Source of the DNA: Botryllus schlosseri
Lineage: Eukaryota; Chordata; Ascidiacea; Stolidobranchia; Styelidae
Direction: 5' to 3'
Assembly (NCBI GenBank): GCA_000444245.1
Contig: ATSW01053152.1
Location: 1 to 31,580, forward strand
Length of the DNA: 31,580 nucleotides
Every line of letters begins with the position of its first letter. Positions within the stretch are counted from its first letter, which is position 1. Made by a program: the position numbers and the translations under genes. Of this stretch, positions 30,501-31,580 are shown one piece after another. The notes under the pieces were generated by a model. That model ran no database searches. It had not been told where the DNA came from and was given only the letters and a program-made list of their open reading frames with translations.

Positions 30501-31317
30501 AGTTTTCTAATGCGGATCTCACAGTGAACTTCTGAACTGCAGACTTAACTAAAAAAAGATTCAATATCCGCATGAAACACAAATCATACCAAACTTACCC
30601 GCCTACTATCTAAAAATTGAAAAAAATTGAAAAAAATATTGTACACATGCTCACACTTAACCCATATCTCTTCATTCTCCATTATGGCATGGCATTGTTG
30701 TTAGTTTTGGTTGTGCTTTGGCTGATCCGGGAGAATCCTGGACATGTTATTCTTGTAATCAGGTGATAGTTCGGTCACATTGTTATAGGAGTGCTTTTCA
30801 TATGAAAATTCCACCGACAAAATTGTGGCGTCATTATACACTAGCGAGGGATTGTCTGTTCCTGAAATAATTGTTCCCCTGCTCATATTGAAACTTATTA
30901 GATAGTAAACTAGAGTCTCATCGACAACCATCTGGTGAATTTGAGGTCGCACGGGTTCGTTAAACCACCGCAAATTTGTCATGTCTGGAGATAACCGCTT
31001 TGTTTTGATTAGTAACATGTAAGGGACTCGCACAGATAATTCCCAGCGTGCGAGTGCCAGCTCCAAACCGCAAATGTCCCCACTCGTGTTTGTCATGCCG
31101 GTGAAATTCCCCCGTGTGTGCAGAACGCTCAAAACGAAAAGGACTGCTGCTCTTCCCTGGCCAAGGTCCTGGTGACCAGCCTGGCGTGCTGCCACCCGAA
31201 GCAGTCCACGCAGAACACGGTGATCTCGGAAGTGAAGTCCGCGATGCACAGGACGTTACTCATGCCCGAATCCACGGCAAAGCATAACGCGTTACGGGCG
31301 ATTTTGGGACTTGTCAG
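457..31317 (+). CDS. HUWE1: HUWE1-type HECT E3 ubiquitin ligase, internal part (31 exons, both ends missing)
   Basis: HUWE1 attaches ubiquitin to many proteins (in mammals p53, MCL1, histones, MYC and unassembled subunits) through a C-terminal HECT domain on a huge ring of helical repeats. Thirty-one exons joined by GT-AG introns give 1,288 continuous codons that follow the remembered human protein in order. Landmarks are [14 protein letters not shown] (exon 7), [12 protein letters not shown] (exon 9), the UBA loop LIDMGF (partial-protein residue about 426), a UIM-like helix (about 463-476), the WWE core WFDDRSGKW to [11 protein letters not shown] (about 710-775), and [14 protein letters not shown] (exon 29). 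UBA plus WWE together are typical of animal HUWE1. The DUF908/DUF913 region lies upstream and the acidic and HECT regions downstream, so neither start nor stop is present. Every exon phase matches its neighbour, which supports the model. Extra exons of length divisible by three in long introns cannot be excluded. Confidence 0.96.
669..722 (+). CDS. HUWE1: HUWE1 exon 2 of window
   Basis: Eighteen codons between GCGTTCAG and GTAAGT. The peptide [18 protein letters not shown] matches human SEIRSISVNQWGSQLGLS. It is separated from exon 1 by a 70-bp intron. Confidence 0.93.
781..870. repeat. Degenerate TACTC-rich repeat fragment
   Basis: Contains TACTCCTACG, GTACTCGAGTAGG and TTACTCAAGTGG. The same vocabulary recurs at 3713-3835, 17690-17845 and 26420-26500, so it is probably one old dispersed repeat. 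This copy and the 3713-3835 copy flank the SINE/hAT block. Family not identified. Confidence 0.4.
1171..1193. repeat. Microsatellite (CATAA)n, possible SINE tail
   Basis: About four tandem CATAA units; on the minus strand (TTATG)n, a plausible 3' tail for the SINE. Confidence 0.6.
1556..1563. repeat. Target-site duplication CACTACAC, left copy
   Basis: Identical to 3692-3699; flanks the hAT termini exactly. Confidence 0.9.
1718..1801. mobile_element. 84-bp foldback MITE nested in the hAT element
   Basis: Two 27-bp arms (1718-1744 and 1775-1801) match at 26 positions when one is reverse-complemented; each arm starts ACGGGGCTC. CCT flanks both sides (1715-1717, 1802-1804), a possible 3-bp target duplication. 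The loop is about 30 bp. Confidence 0.65.
1922..2370. mobile_element. Possible foldback element nested in the hAT element
   Basis: Long imperfect inverted repeats of about 100 bp: the left arm (about 1955-2060) includes AACTACATTCATTACAGTA and TTAACGGCACCATAA; the right arm (about 2255-2360) carries their complements. An 11-bp direct repeat, AGATACCTCAA, occurs just outside at 1911-1921 and 2371-2381. The outermost bases do not align well, so exact ends are uncertain. Confidence 0.5.
2835..3298. mobile_element. Possible third nested inverted-repeat element
   Basis: GCGGGACCGTAAC at 2835 is mirrored by GTTACGGTCCTGC ending at 3298. G-rich runs just inside each end are also loosely mirrored. 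ACGTA lies just outside both ends. Arms are short and imperfect. Confidence 0.38.
3692..3699. repeat. Target-site duplication CACTACAC, right copy
   Basis: Identical to 1556-1563; also part of the SINE A box. Confidence 0.9.
3700..3712 (-). mobile_element. tRNA-derived SINE, 5' head fragment
   Basis: On the minus strand, GGGGAGATA followed by the duplicated GTGTAGTG is the first part of the tRNA-like head, cut from the rest of the SINE (1171-1563) by the hAT insertion. Confidence 0.65.
3713..3835. repeat. Degenerate TACTC-rich repeat fragment
   Basis: Contains TTTACTCGTCCGG, CTACTTCTACTCGTAATTGA and TTACTTCTACTCAAATTGTG. Same vocabulary as 781-870, 17690-17845 and 26420-26500. Confidence 0.45.
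3894..3984 (+). CDS. HUWE1: HUWE1 exon 3 of window
   Basis: Acceptor ATCTTCAG, donor GTACCT; ends in phase 1. The peptide [20 protein letters not shown] matches human [20 protein letters not shown], directly continuing exon 2 although 3.2 kb of repeat-filled intron separates them. Confidence 0.95.
3985..4855 (+). other. HUWE1: HUWE1 intron, no recognised feature
   Basis: 871 bp of AT-rich sequence. No repeat, RNA gene or conserved frame seen. Confidence 0.85.
4856..4947 (+). CDS. HUWE1: HUWE1 exon 4 of window (linker)
   Basis: Acceptor TTCGTTCAG and donor GTGAGA; phase 1 in, phase 0 out. The peptide begins [17 protein letters not shown] and ends in acidic MEEDNQ. It fills the position of a much longer low-complexity human linker that contains METDEPT. 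Sequence similarity is weak, so the call rests on splice sites and phase. The linker is far shorter than in vertebrates. Confidence 0.78.
5024..5163 (+). CDS. HUWE1: HUWE1 exon 5 of window
   Basis: Acceptor CCCTTTCAG, donor GTTGGC; ends in phase 2. The peptide contains [20 protein letters not shown] and then GIPLRQRYR, closely matching human [20 protein letters not shown] and GSPVRQRR. Confidence 0.96.
5164..5909 (+). other. HUWE1: HUWE1 intron with TTTTGACC-rich tract
   Basis: 746 bp. Between about 5325 and 5420 short motifs such as GACCTAAAAA and ATTTTGACC recur at irregular spacing, a degenerate simple repeat. An acceptor-like TCTGCAG at 5787-5793 was rejected because the frame stops after three codons. 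Confidence 0.8.
5910..6038 (+). CDS. HUWE1: HUWE1 exon 6 of window
   Basis: Acceptor TTTGTTCAG, donor GTGAGT. The proline-rich start [20 protein letters not shown] is followed by [19 protein letters not shown], corresponding to human [20 protein letters not shown]. Phase 2 in and out. Confidence 0.93.
6039..9281 (+). other. HUWE1: HUWE1 intron, 3.2 kb
   Basis: The longest intron. A diverged tandem duplication lies at about 6481-6812. In the rest I see no transposon termini, RNA gene or convincing coding frame. Confidence 0.8.
6481..6812. repeat. Diverged tandem duplication, period about 180 bp
   Basis: Unit 1 runs from GATTTGAGTGTGAAGTT (about 6483) to AAAGGACTGT (about 6614). Unit 2 runs from GATTTTAGTGTGAAGTT (about 6668) to AAAGGACTGT (about 6807). 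Each contains GTTAGGCTG, a GGCGA-ATCTGTTG segment and CGAAATTTTAA-GCTAGC in the same order. Confidence 0.65.
9282..9404 (+). CDS. HUWE1: HUWE1 exon 7 of window
   Basis: Acceptor GTTTTTAG, donor GTAGGT. The peptide contains [20 protein letters not shown] and then [14 protein letters not shown], one of the best conserved stretches (human FTSPMLFDERKYPYHLMLQ). An in-frame stop lies just past the donor, which fixes the exon end. Confidence 0.97.
9405..9794 (+). other. HUWE1: HUWE1 intron, no recognised feature
   Basis: 390 bp. Open frames here are short and lack homology; nothing else is recognised. Confidence 0.85.
9795..9868 (+). CDS. HUWE1: HUWE1 exon 8 of window
   Basis: Acceptor TTTTGCGCAG, donor GTATGA. 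The peptide [20 protein letters not shown] aligns with human TFNWALSMGG and its HSDLPDG. Phase 2 in, phase 1 out. Confidence 0.92.
9869..10705 (+). other. HUWE1: HUWE1 intron, no recognised feature
   Basis: 837 bp of AT-rich sequence. No repeat or gene recognised. Confidence 0.85.
10706..10866 (+). CDS. HUWE1: HUWE1 exon 9 of window
   Basis: Acceptor TTTGTGTTCAG, donor GTCAGT. The peptide contains [20 protein letters not shown] and [12 protein letters not shown], matching human LMLVEKMVNPTTVLESPHS and FSALRFLVVTQ. It ends on a codon boundary. The reading frame stays open past the donor, but homology shifts to exon 10. Confidence 0.94.
10867..12014 (+). other. HUWE1: HUWE1 intron with a small tandem duplication
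   Basis: 1,148 bp. Two copies of a GTAT-TGCGCCAGAATGGTC motif start at 11189 and 11221 (32-bp period). Otherwise featureless. Confidence 0.8.
12015..12177 (+). CDS. HUWE1: HUWE1 exon 10 of window
   Basis: Acceptor ACCGTTACAG, donor GTAATT. The peptide contains [20 protein letters not shown] and [20 protein letters not shown], matching human AAFTCIKNLWNRKPLKVYG and ILCHILRGEPVIRERLSKE. Ends in phase 1. Confidence 0.95.
12238..12283 (+). CDS. HUWE1: HUWE1 exon 11 of window (short linker exon)
   Basis: A 46-nt exon between an unusual AAG acceptor (ATTTTAAG) and donor GTTTGT. Peptide [16 protein letters not shown]. It has no recognisable homology, as expected for the linker before UBA. Its phases (1 in, 2 out) are exactly what exons 10 and 12 need. 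The preceding intron is only 60 bp. Confidence 0.7.
12284..12736 (+). other. HUWE1: HUWE1 intron, no recognised feature
   Basis: 453 bp. A 97-codon plus-strand frame at 12286-12579 is hydrophobic and cysteine-rich but has no recognisable homology. Confidence 0.8.
12737..12797 (+). CDS. HUWE1: HUWE1 exon 12 of window (lead-in to UBA)
   Basis: Acceptor TTTGTAG, donor GTACGT. Peptide [20 protein letters not shown]. The final QQ forms the start of UBA helix 1, completed in exon 13, like human QQLMDMGF. The UBA domain is therefore split by a 3.1-kb intron. Confidence 0.9.
13697..14894. mobile_element. hAT-superfamily DNA transposon, non-autonomous, 1.2 kb
   Basis: Perfect 14-bp terminal inverted repeats, CAGAGGTCTCAAAC at 13697-13710 and its complement at 14881-14894. 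A perfect 8-bp target duplication GCGTAGCA lies at 13689-13696 and 14895-14902. Subterminal sequence is rich in GGCCCGC, a common feature of one animal hAT group. No transposase frame is visible. A GACTCGG-rich stretch lies at about 14010-14095. Confidence 0.92.
15223..15390. mobile_element. Fragment of the same hAT family, inverted
   Basis: Starts CAGGGGTCTCAAACTC and then follows the complement of the right end of the 13697-14894 element: GCGGGCCA, a GATGACGCCG-GGGC-GCAGCAT segment, then GTCTTTCCAAGTAG and a later ATCGTGAAAATGCGATTT. No opposite terminus or target duplication was found, so it is truncated. The inner boundary is approximate. Confidence 0.7.
15903..16157 (+). CDS. HUWE1: HUWE1 exon 13 of window: UBA domain and UIM-like helix
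   Basis: Acceptor TTTTGCCAG, donor GTGAAA; 85 codons. It encodes the UBA domain, a three-helix ubiquitin-binding fold: [15 protein letters not shown] carries the MGF loop and AATEWILSH is helix 3, against human LMDMGFTREHAMEAL and QATEYLLTH. A UIM-like helix follows, [13 protein letters not shown], with the acidic residue, central Ala and Ser of the motif; human has QMMRAIAMSLG. The exon then becomes alanine/proline-rich. It is markedly GC-rich compared with the flanking introns. Confidence 0.98.
16158..16641 (+). repeat. Tandem repeat filling a HUWE1 intron, units of about 115-147 bp
   Basis: The anchor AATTGAAATTTT, or a one- to two-base variant, occurs at 16217, 16332, 16479 and 16621. 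After the first three copies come GTAGCCAGGG-like and AAATG-GTTGAGGTGAAT-like segments in fixed order. GTGTGTTTAGAATATAGTCC before the first anchor is matched by GTGTGTTTGGAATGTAGTCC before the last. The last partial unit runs into the acceptor of exon 14. Confidence 0.75.
16642..16704 (+). CDS. HUWE1: HUWE1 exon 14 of window (charged linker)
   Basis: Twenty-one codons between TCGACGTTCAG and GTACGT, phase 0 both sides. Peptide [20 protein letters not shown] is a charged linker corresponding to human EERKAREKQEEEEAK. The last repeat unit of the preceding intron runs up to its acceptor. Confidence 0.82.
16806..16918 (+). CDS. HUWE1: HUWE1 exon 15 of window
   Basis: Acceptor TTTCCGCAG, donor GTAATG. 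The peptide contains [20 protein letters not shown] and then PNSVYR, matching human [20 protein letters not shown] and PDTVYR. The preceding intron is 101 bp. Confidence 0.94.
16919..17554 (+). other. HUWE1: HUWE1 intron, no recognised feature
   Basis: 636 bp; no repeat termini or coding homology seen. Confidence 0.85.
17555..17642 (+). CDS. HUWE1: HUWE1 exon 16 of window
   Basis: Acceptor TCGTTTTAG, donor GTTTGT. Peptide [20 protein letters not shown] continues human VCDLIMTAIKRNGADYRD. Phase 2 in, 0 out. Confidence 0.94.
17643..17968 (+). other. HUWE1: HUWE1 intron containing a TACTC-rich repeat
   Basis: 326 bp. Between about 17690 and 17845 it has ACTACTCCAATTACTCG, TTGAGTAATCTGAGT and CTACTTCTGCTCGAGTAG, resembling 781-870 and 3713-3835. 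Confidence 0.6.
17969..18094 (+). CDS. HUWE1: HUWE1 exon 17 of window
   Basis: Acceptor CGTTTCTCAG, donor GTACGT; 42 codons. Ends [13 protein letters not shown], matching human LATRILLLTLLFE. Confidence 0.93.
18300..18430 (+). CDS. HUWE1: HUWE1 exon 18 of window
   Basis: Acceptor GCGTTGCAG, donor GTGAGT. The peptide contains [20 protein letters not shown], aligning with human [20 protein letters not shown]. It ends in charged DKKQENAPE, like human KEQKEVQTP. Phase 0 in, 2 out. Confidence 0.9.
18431..20537 (+). other. HUWE1: HUWE1 intron, 2.1 kb
   Basis: A minisatellite sits at its 5' end (18461-18549). The remainder shows no transposon ends, RNA gene or plausible coding exon. Confidence 0.8.
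18461..18549. repeat. Minisatellite, unit about 19 bp, 4.5 copies
   Basis: Units of the form GTCCTGATTGTGTTGCAAT repeat from 18461 to 18549 with a few substitutions, about 30 bp after the exon 18 donor. Confidence 0.9.
20538..20741 (+). CDS. HUWE1: HUWE1 exon 19 of window: WWE domain, first half
   Basis: Acceptor CTATTTTAG, donor [21 protein letters not shown] matches human WITPVLLLIDFYEKT. The WWE domain follows, with [20 protein letters not shown] against human [20 protein letters not shown]. WWE folds typically bind poly-ADP-ribose or act in protein interaction in ubiquitin ligases. The signature aromatic and charged residues (W, WFDD, W..Y) are all present. Confidence 0.98.
   Translation: MDLVGAVAYRPLRKIVRSQATCHGVGSLQRLRPYVEMVRRPLRKVERLQQDEFDDPGGRVQRWRRHY
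20742..21322 (+). other. HUWE1: HUWE1 intron inside the WWE coding region, no recognised feature
   Basis: 581 bp. Pyrimidine-rich runs near 20770-20820 and short TTCTAATTC repeats near 21100-21150; nothing else. Confidence 0.8.
21323..21477 (+). CDS. HUWE1: HUWE1 exon 20 of window: WWE domain, second half, and charged tail
   Basis: Acceptor GCGGTTACAG, donor [26 protein letters not shown] completes the WWE domain (human [20 protein letters not shown]), followed by [16 protein letters not shown]. The remainder is lysine-rich linker. It is the most strongly conserved exon in the window. Confidence 0.98.
21478..22118 (+). other. HUWE1: HUWE1 intron, no firm feature
   Basis: 641 bp. Two adjacent minus-strand frames (21556-21816, 21837-22151) are open but show no homology I can name. 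Confidence 0.7.
22119..22287 (+). CDS. HUWE1: HUWE1 exon 21 of window
   Basis: Acceptor CACTTTCAG, donor GTAATG. An acidic linker (TKRDDDEVW) is followed by [20 protein letters not shown] and MRLLLR, matching human [20 protein letters not shown] and LRLCLR. Phase 1 in, 2 out. Confidence 0.94.
22288..23150 (+). other. HUWE1: HUWE1 intron, no recognised feature
   Basis: 863 bp. The plus-strand frame entering exon 22 is open from 23068, but homology and the matching phase place the acceptor at 23150. Confidence 0.82.
23151..23334 (+). CDS. HUWE1: HUWE1 exon 22 of window
   Basis: Acceptor CTTTGTTCAG, donor GTGAGT. The first codons LTRSD continue MRLLLR as in human [28 protein letters not shown] and TLRYAMEK match human [20 protein letters not shown] and TLRHTMEK. 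Confidence 0.96.
23335..23815 (+). other. HUWE1: HUWE1 intron, no recognised feature
   Basis: 481 bp, AT-rich. Confidence 0.85.
23816..24005 (+). CDS. HUWE1: HUWE1 exon 23 of window
   Basis: Acceptor GCTCTCTCAG, donor [26 protein letters not shown] and [20 protein letters not shown] match human [20 protein letters not shown] and [20 protein letters not shown]. Ends in phase 1. Confidence 0.96.
24006..25632 (+). other. HUWE1: HUWE1 intron carrying a MITE
   Basis: 1.6 kb. A 268-bp MITE lies at 24911-25178; the flanks show nothing recognisable. Confidence 0.85.
24911..25178. mobile_element. hAT-type MITE, 268 bp
   Basis: Termini TAGGGCTGTTCAAA and TTTGAACAGCCCTA are perfect inverses. An 8-bp target duplication ATGTACAG flanks it exactly (24903-24910, 25179-25186). 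A second paired block, GCTAGGTGATTAAATCG near the left end and CGATTTGATCACCTAGC near the right, extends the arms to about 55-65 bp. It has no coding capacity. Confidence 0.9.
25633..25809 (+). CDS. HUWE1: HUWE1 exon 24 of window
   Basis: Acceptor CCGTTGACAG, donor [26 protein letters not shown] and [11 protein letters not shown] correspond to human [20 protein letters not shown] and EVIYDMLNALA. Phase 1 both sides. The frame remains open through the next two short introns. Confidence 0.92.
25868..25935 (+). CDS. HUWE1: HUWE1 exon 25 of window (linker, tentative)
   Basis: A 68-nt exon after a 58-bp intron, acceptor GCGATTTTAG and donor GTAAGG. Read in the phase required by its neighbours it gives a serine-rich, non-conserved peptide, [20 protein letters not shown]. 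The call rests only on splice signals and phase. Confidence 0.66.
26004..26021 (+). CDS. HUWE1: HUWE1 exon 26 of window (18-nt microexon, tentative)
   Basis: Eighteen nucleotides encoding NQDESS between acceptor TTATCGCAG and donor GTGAGA, phase 0 both sides. Including or skipping it would not change the frame. Its polar content suits the linker. Transcript support is needed because a microexon cannot be proved by homology. Confidence 0.6.
26022..27087 (+). other. HUWE1: HUWE1 intron, 1.1 kb
   Basis: A TACTC-type repeat trace (AAGTAG, ATTCGAGTAGATTT) lies at about 26420-26500. Otherwise no feature. Confidence 0.75.
27088..27246 (+). CDS. HUWE1: HUWE1 exon 27 of window (BH3-equivalent region and linker)
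   Basis: Acceptor TCCTGCCCCCAG, donor GTAAGA; 53 codons, GC-rich. Peptide [20 protein letters not shown] aligns with the human MGDDVYQQYRSLTRQ region, but the BH3-like LLQDMGDD core is not evident. The remainder is a charged and Ser/Ala-rich linker ending DATDVFYPS. Confidence 0.88.
27247..28238 (+). other. HUWE1: HUWE1 intron, no recognised feature
   Basis: 992 bp. The frame from exon 27 stays open for 75 codons past the donor, but the sequence loses homology and exon-like composition there. Confidence 0.8.
28239..28302 (+). CDS. HUWE1: HUWE1 exon 28 of window (lysine/acidic linker)
   Basis: Acceptor TTTTTATAG, donor GTATGT; phase 0 in, 1 out. Peptide [20 protein letters not shown] resembles the composition of human [20 protein letters not shown]. 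The composition and the phase fit between exons 27 and 29 support it. Confidence 0.8.
28303..29635 (+). other. HUWE1: HUWE1 intron with a hAT-like terminus
   Basis: 1.3 kb. A hAT-like right end finishes at 29567. A 110-codon plus-strand frame at 28449-28781 has no homology I recognise. Confidence 0.75.
29330..29567. mobile_element. Probable hAT right-end fragment
   Basis: Ends GGTGAAGAACCACTG, a typical hAT terminus (inverse CAGTGGTTCTTCACC), preceded by a short palindrome TTCCATGGAA. No matching left end or duplicate of the flanking CTATAGAC was found, so the left boundary is a guess and the element is probably truncated. Confidence 0.45.
29636..29772 (+). CDS. HUWE1: HUWE1 exon 29 of window
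   Basis: Acceptor GCGTTTTCCAG, donor [26 protein letters not shown] and [11 protein letters not shown] match human [19 protein letters not shown] and TLIANYSYTVG. Confidence 0.96.
29842..29937 (+). CDS. HUWE1: HUWE1 exon 30 of window
   Basis: Acceptor ATGCAAAG, donor GTAATA; 32 codons, phase 0 both sides. [20 protein letters not shown] matches human [20 protein letters not shown]. The preceding intron is 69 bp. Confidence 0.93.
30000..30155 (-). mobile_element. Second tRNA-derived SINE, minus strand
   Basis: On the minus strand an A-box-like TAGCGTAATTGTGG (30132-30145) is followed about 40 nt later by a B-box-like GAGTTCAATC (about 30091-30100), spacing as in a tRNA. The body continues GGATCAGTGAAACCGAC and CTTCTTGGCGCTCAGCAAGC. 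It is not the same family as the 1171-1563 SINE. Boundaries are approximate. Confidence 0.62.
30701..31096 (-). CDS. Candidate antisense coding segment nested in a HUWE1 intron (function unknown)
   Basis: This frame has 131 codons from an ATG at 31096 to a TAA at 30701. It can extend upstream, antisense to exon 31, to 31249 (182 codons), the longest frame in the window. Outside the exon overlap the peptide has ordinary globular composition: it contains [39 protein letters not shown] and [18 protein letters not shown]-glycosylation sequons NTS, NMS, NVT and NMS suggest an extracellular or luminal segment. The NMSRG ... LSVEFSY arrangement reminds me of LAMP-family luminal domains, from memory only. 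No matching exon on either side, signal peptide or membrane anchor was found. It could be a gene fragment, one exon of a nested gene, or chance. Confidence 0.33.
   Translation of the reverse strand: MTNTSGDICGLELALARWELSVRVPYMLLIKTKRLSPDMTNLRWFNEPVRPQIHQMVVDETLVYYLISFNMSRGTIISGTDNPSLVYNDATILSVEFSYEKHSYNNVTELSPDYKNNMSRILPDQPKHNQN
31124..31317 (+). CDS. HUWE1: HUWE1 exon 31 of window
   Basis: Acceptor CCGTGTGTGCAG, donor GTATGA; ends in phase 2, so the gene continues beyond the window. [40 protein letters not shown] and AKHNALRAI match human LARLFLASLAAANHKPEAQT, TLVNEVKAALGRALAMAEST and EKHARLQAV. Confidence 0.96.
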
Positions 31318-31580
31318 GTATGATTTGGTTTTGATTTGTAAACGTTGATGTCGTGAATAGGACTGACGATCAGTGACAAATTACTGGTAGATTTTAGTGG
31401 TATTGATGTAAGTTCTGTCGATCTCACTGCATACTGGAGGAGATTTTTTTTTAGCAGGGATGGTGTTGAGCCCCTGAAAGGTTCAGGTTCGTGTGAACCT
31501 ATGACGTCGTGCGACGTCATATTGGAGTTTGTGTACCACCTAAAAATAGTACATTGAACGCTCTCTCTTTCATGCTGGTG
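31318..31580 (+). other. HUWE1: HUWE1 intron (partial) at window end
   Basis: 263 bp after the exon 31 donor GTATGA; contains two adjacent palindromes at 31485-31521. Confidence 0.8.
31485..31521. repeat. Two adjacent perfect palindromes
   Basis: AGGTTCGTGTGAACCT (31485-31500) has 6-bp arms around GTGT. It is followed, overlapping by one base, by a palindrome (31500-31521) with perfect 10-bp arms TATGACGTCG and CGACGTCATA around TG. Each arm holds TGACGTC, close to a CREB/ATF half-palindrome. Confidence 0.85.

Larger units (their letters stand above)
29938..31123 (+). other. HUWE1: HUWE1 intron with a SINE and an antisense open frame
   Basis: 1.2 kb. A minus-strand tRNA-derived SINE lies at about 30000-30155 and a minus-strand open frame at 30701-31096. 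The stretch 30156-30700 shows nothing recognisable. Confidence 0.8.

Noticed and set aside
1-31580. Retroelement or viral coding remnants, CRISPR arrays, prokaryotic operons
   Set aside because: No reverse transcriptase, integrase, capsid-like or transposase motif was seen in any frame, and repeats present are eukaryotic tandem or transposon repeats.

Overview
The window is a piece of an intron-rich animal nuclear genome. Almost everything readable in it belongs to one plus-strand gene, the invertebrate orthologue of HUWE1 (also called Mule or ARF-BP1), a giant HECT-type E3 ubiquitin ligase. I recovered 31 exons (3,867 coding nt, 1,288 complete codons) with GT-AG introns and continuous reading phase from 457 to 31317. 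Both ends are open: the N-terminal DUF908/DUF913 part lies upstream, and the acidic stretch and catalytic HECT domain lie downstream. The exons cover roughly the second quarter of the protein: helical-repeat (ARM-like) scaffold, UBA domain plus a UIM-like helix, more scaffold, WWE domain, more scaffold, a poorly conserved polar linker, and a further helical block. The presence of both UBA and WWE identifies HUWE1 rather than a fungal Tom1 or plant UPL1/2 protein. I cannot fix the phylum: the protein is clearly diverged from the human one, and the tRNA-derived SINEs and hAT elements are widespread in invertebrates.

Layout: 1-722 holds two exons. 723-3893 is a 3.2-kb intron made largely of nested repeats: a minus-strand tRNA-derived SINE split by a 2.1-kb hAT element, which itself carries two or three smaller inverted-repeat elements. 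3894-12797 holds ten scaffold exons and the first residues of the UBA domain. 12798-15902 is a 3.1-kb intron that interrupts the UBA coding sequence and carries a complete 1.2-kb non-autonomous hAT element plus a fragment of the same family. 15903-18430 encodes UBA, UIM-like helix and the next scaffold block, including an intron filled by a tandem repeat of about 115-147 bp. 18431-21477 encodes the WWE domain. 22119-26021 holds more scaffold, with a 268-bp hAT-type MITE in one intron and an 18-nt microexon. 27088-31317 holds the linker and the last helical block.

No second gene is firmly established. The best candidate is a minus-strand open frame at 30701-31096 in the last complete intron. 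It reads like a real secreted or luminal protein segment, with several N-glycosylation sequons and a faint, remembered resemblance to LAMP-family luminal domains. It could be a nested antisense gene, a gene fragment or a chance frame. No rRNA, functional tRNA, CRISPR, replication origin, promoter or polyadenylation site was recognised; both window edges lie within the gene.
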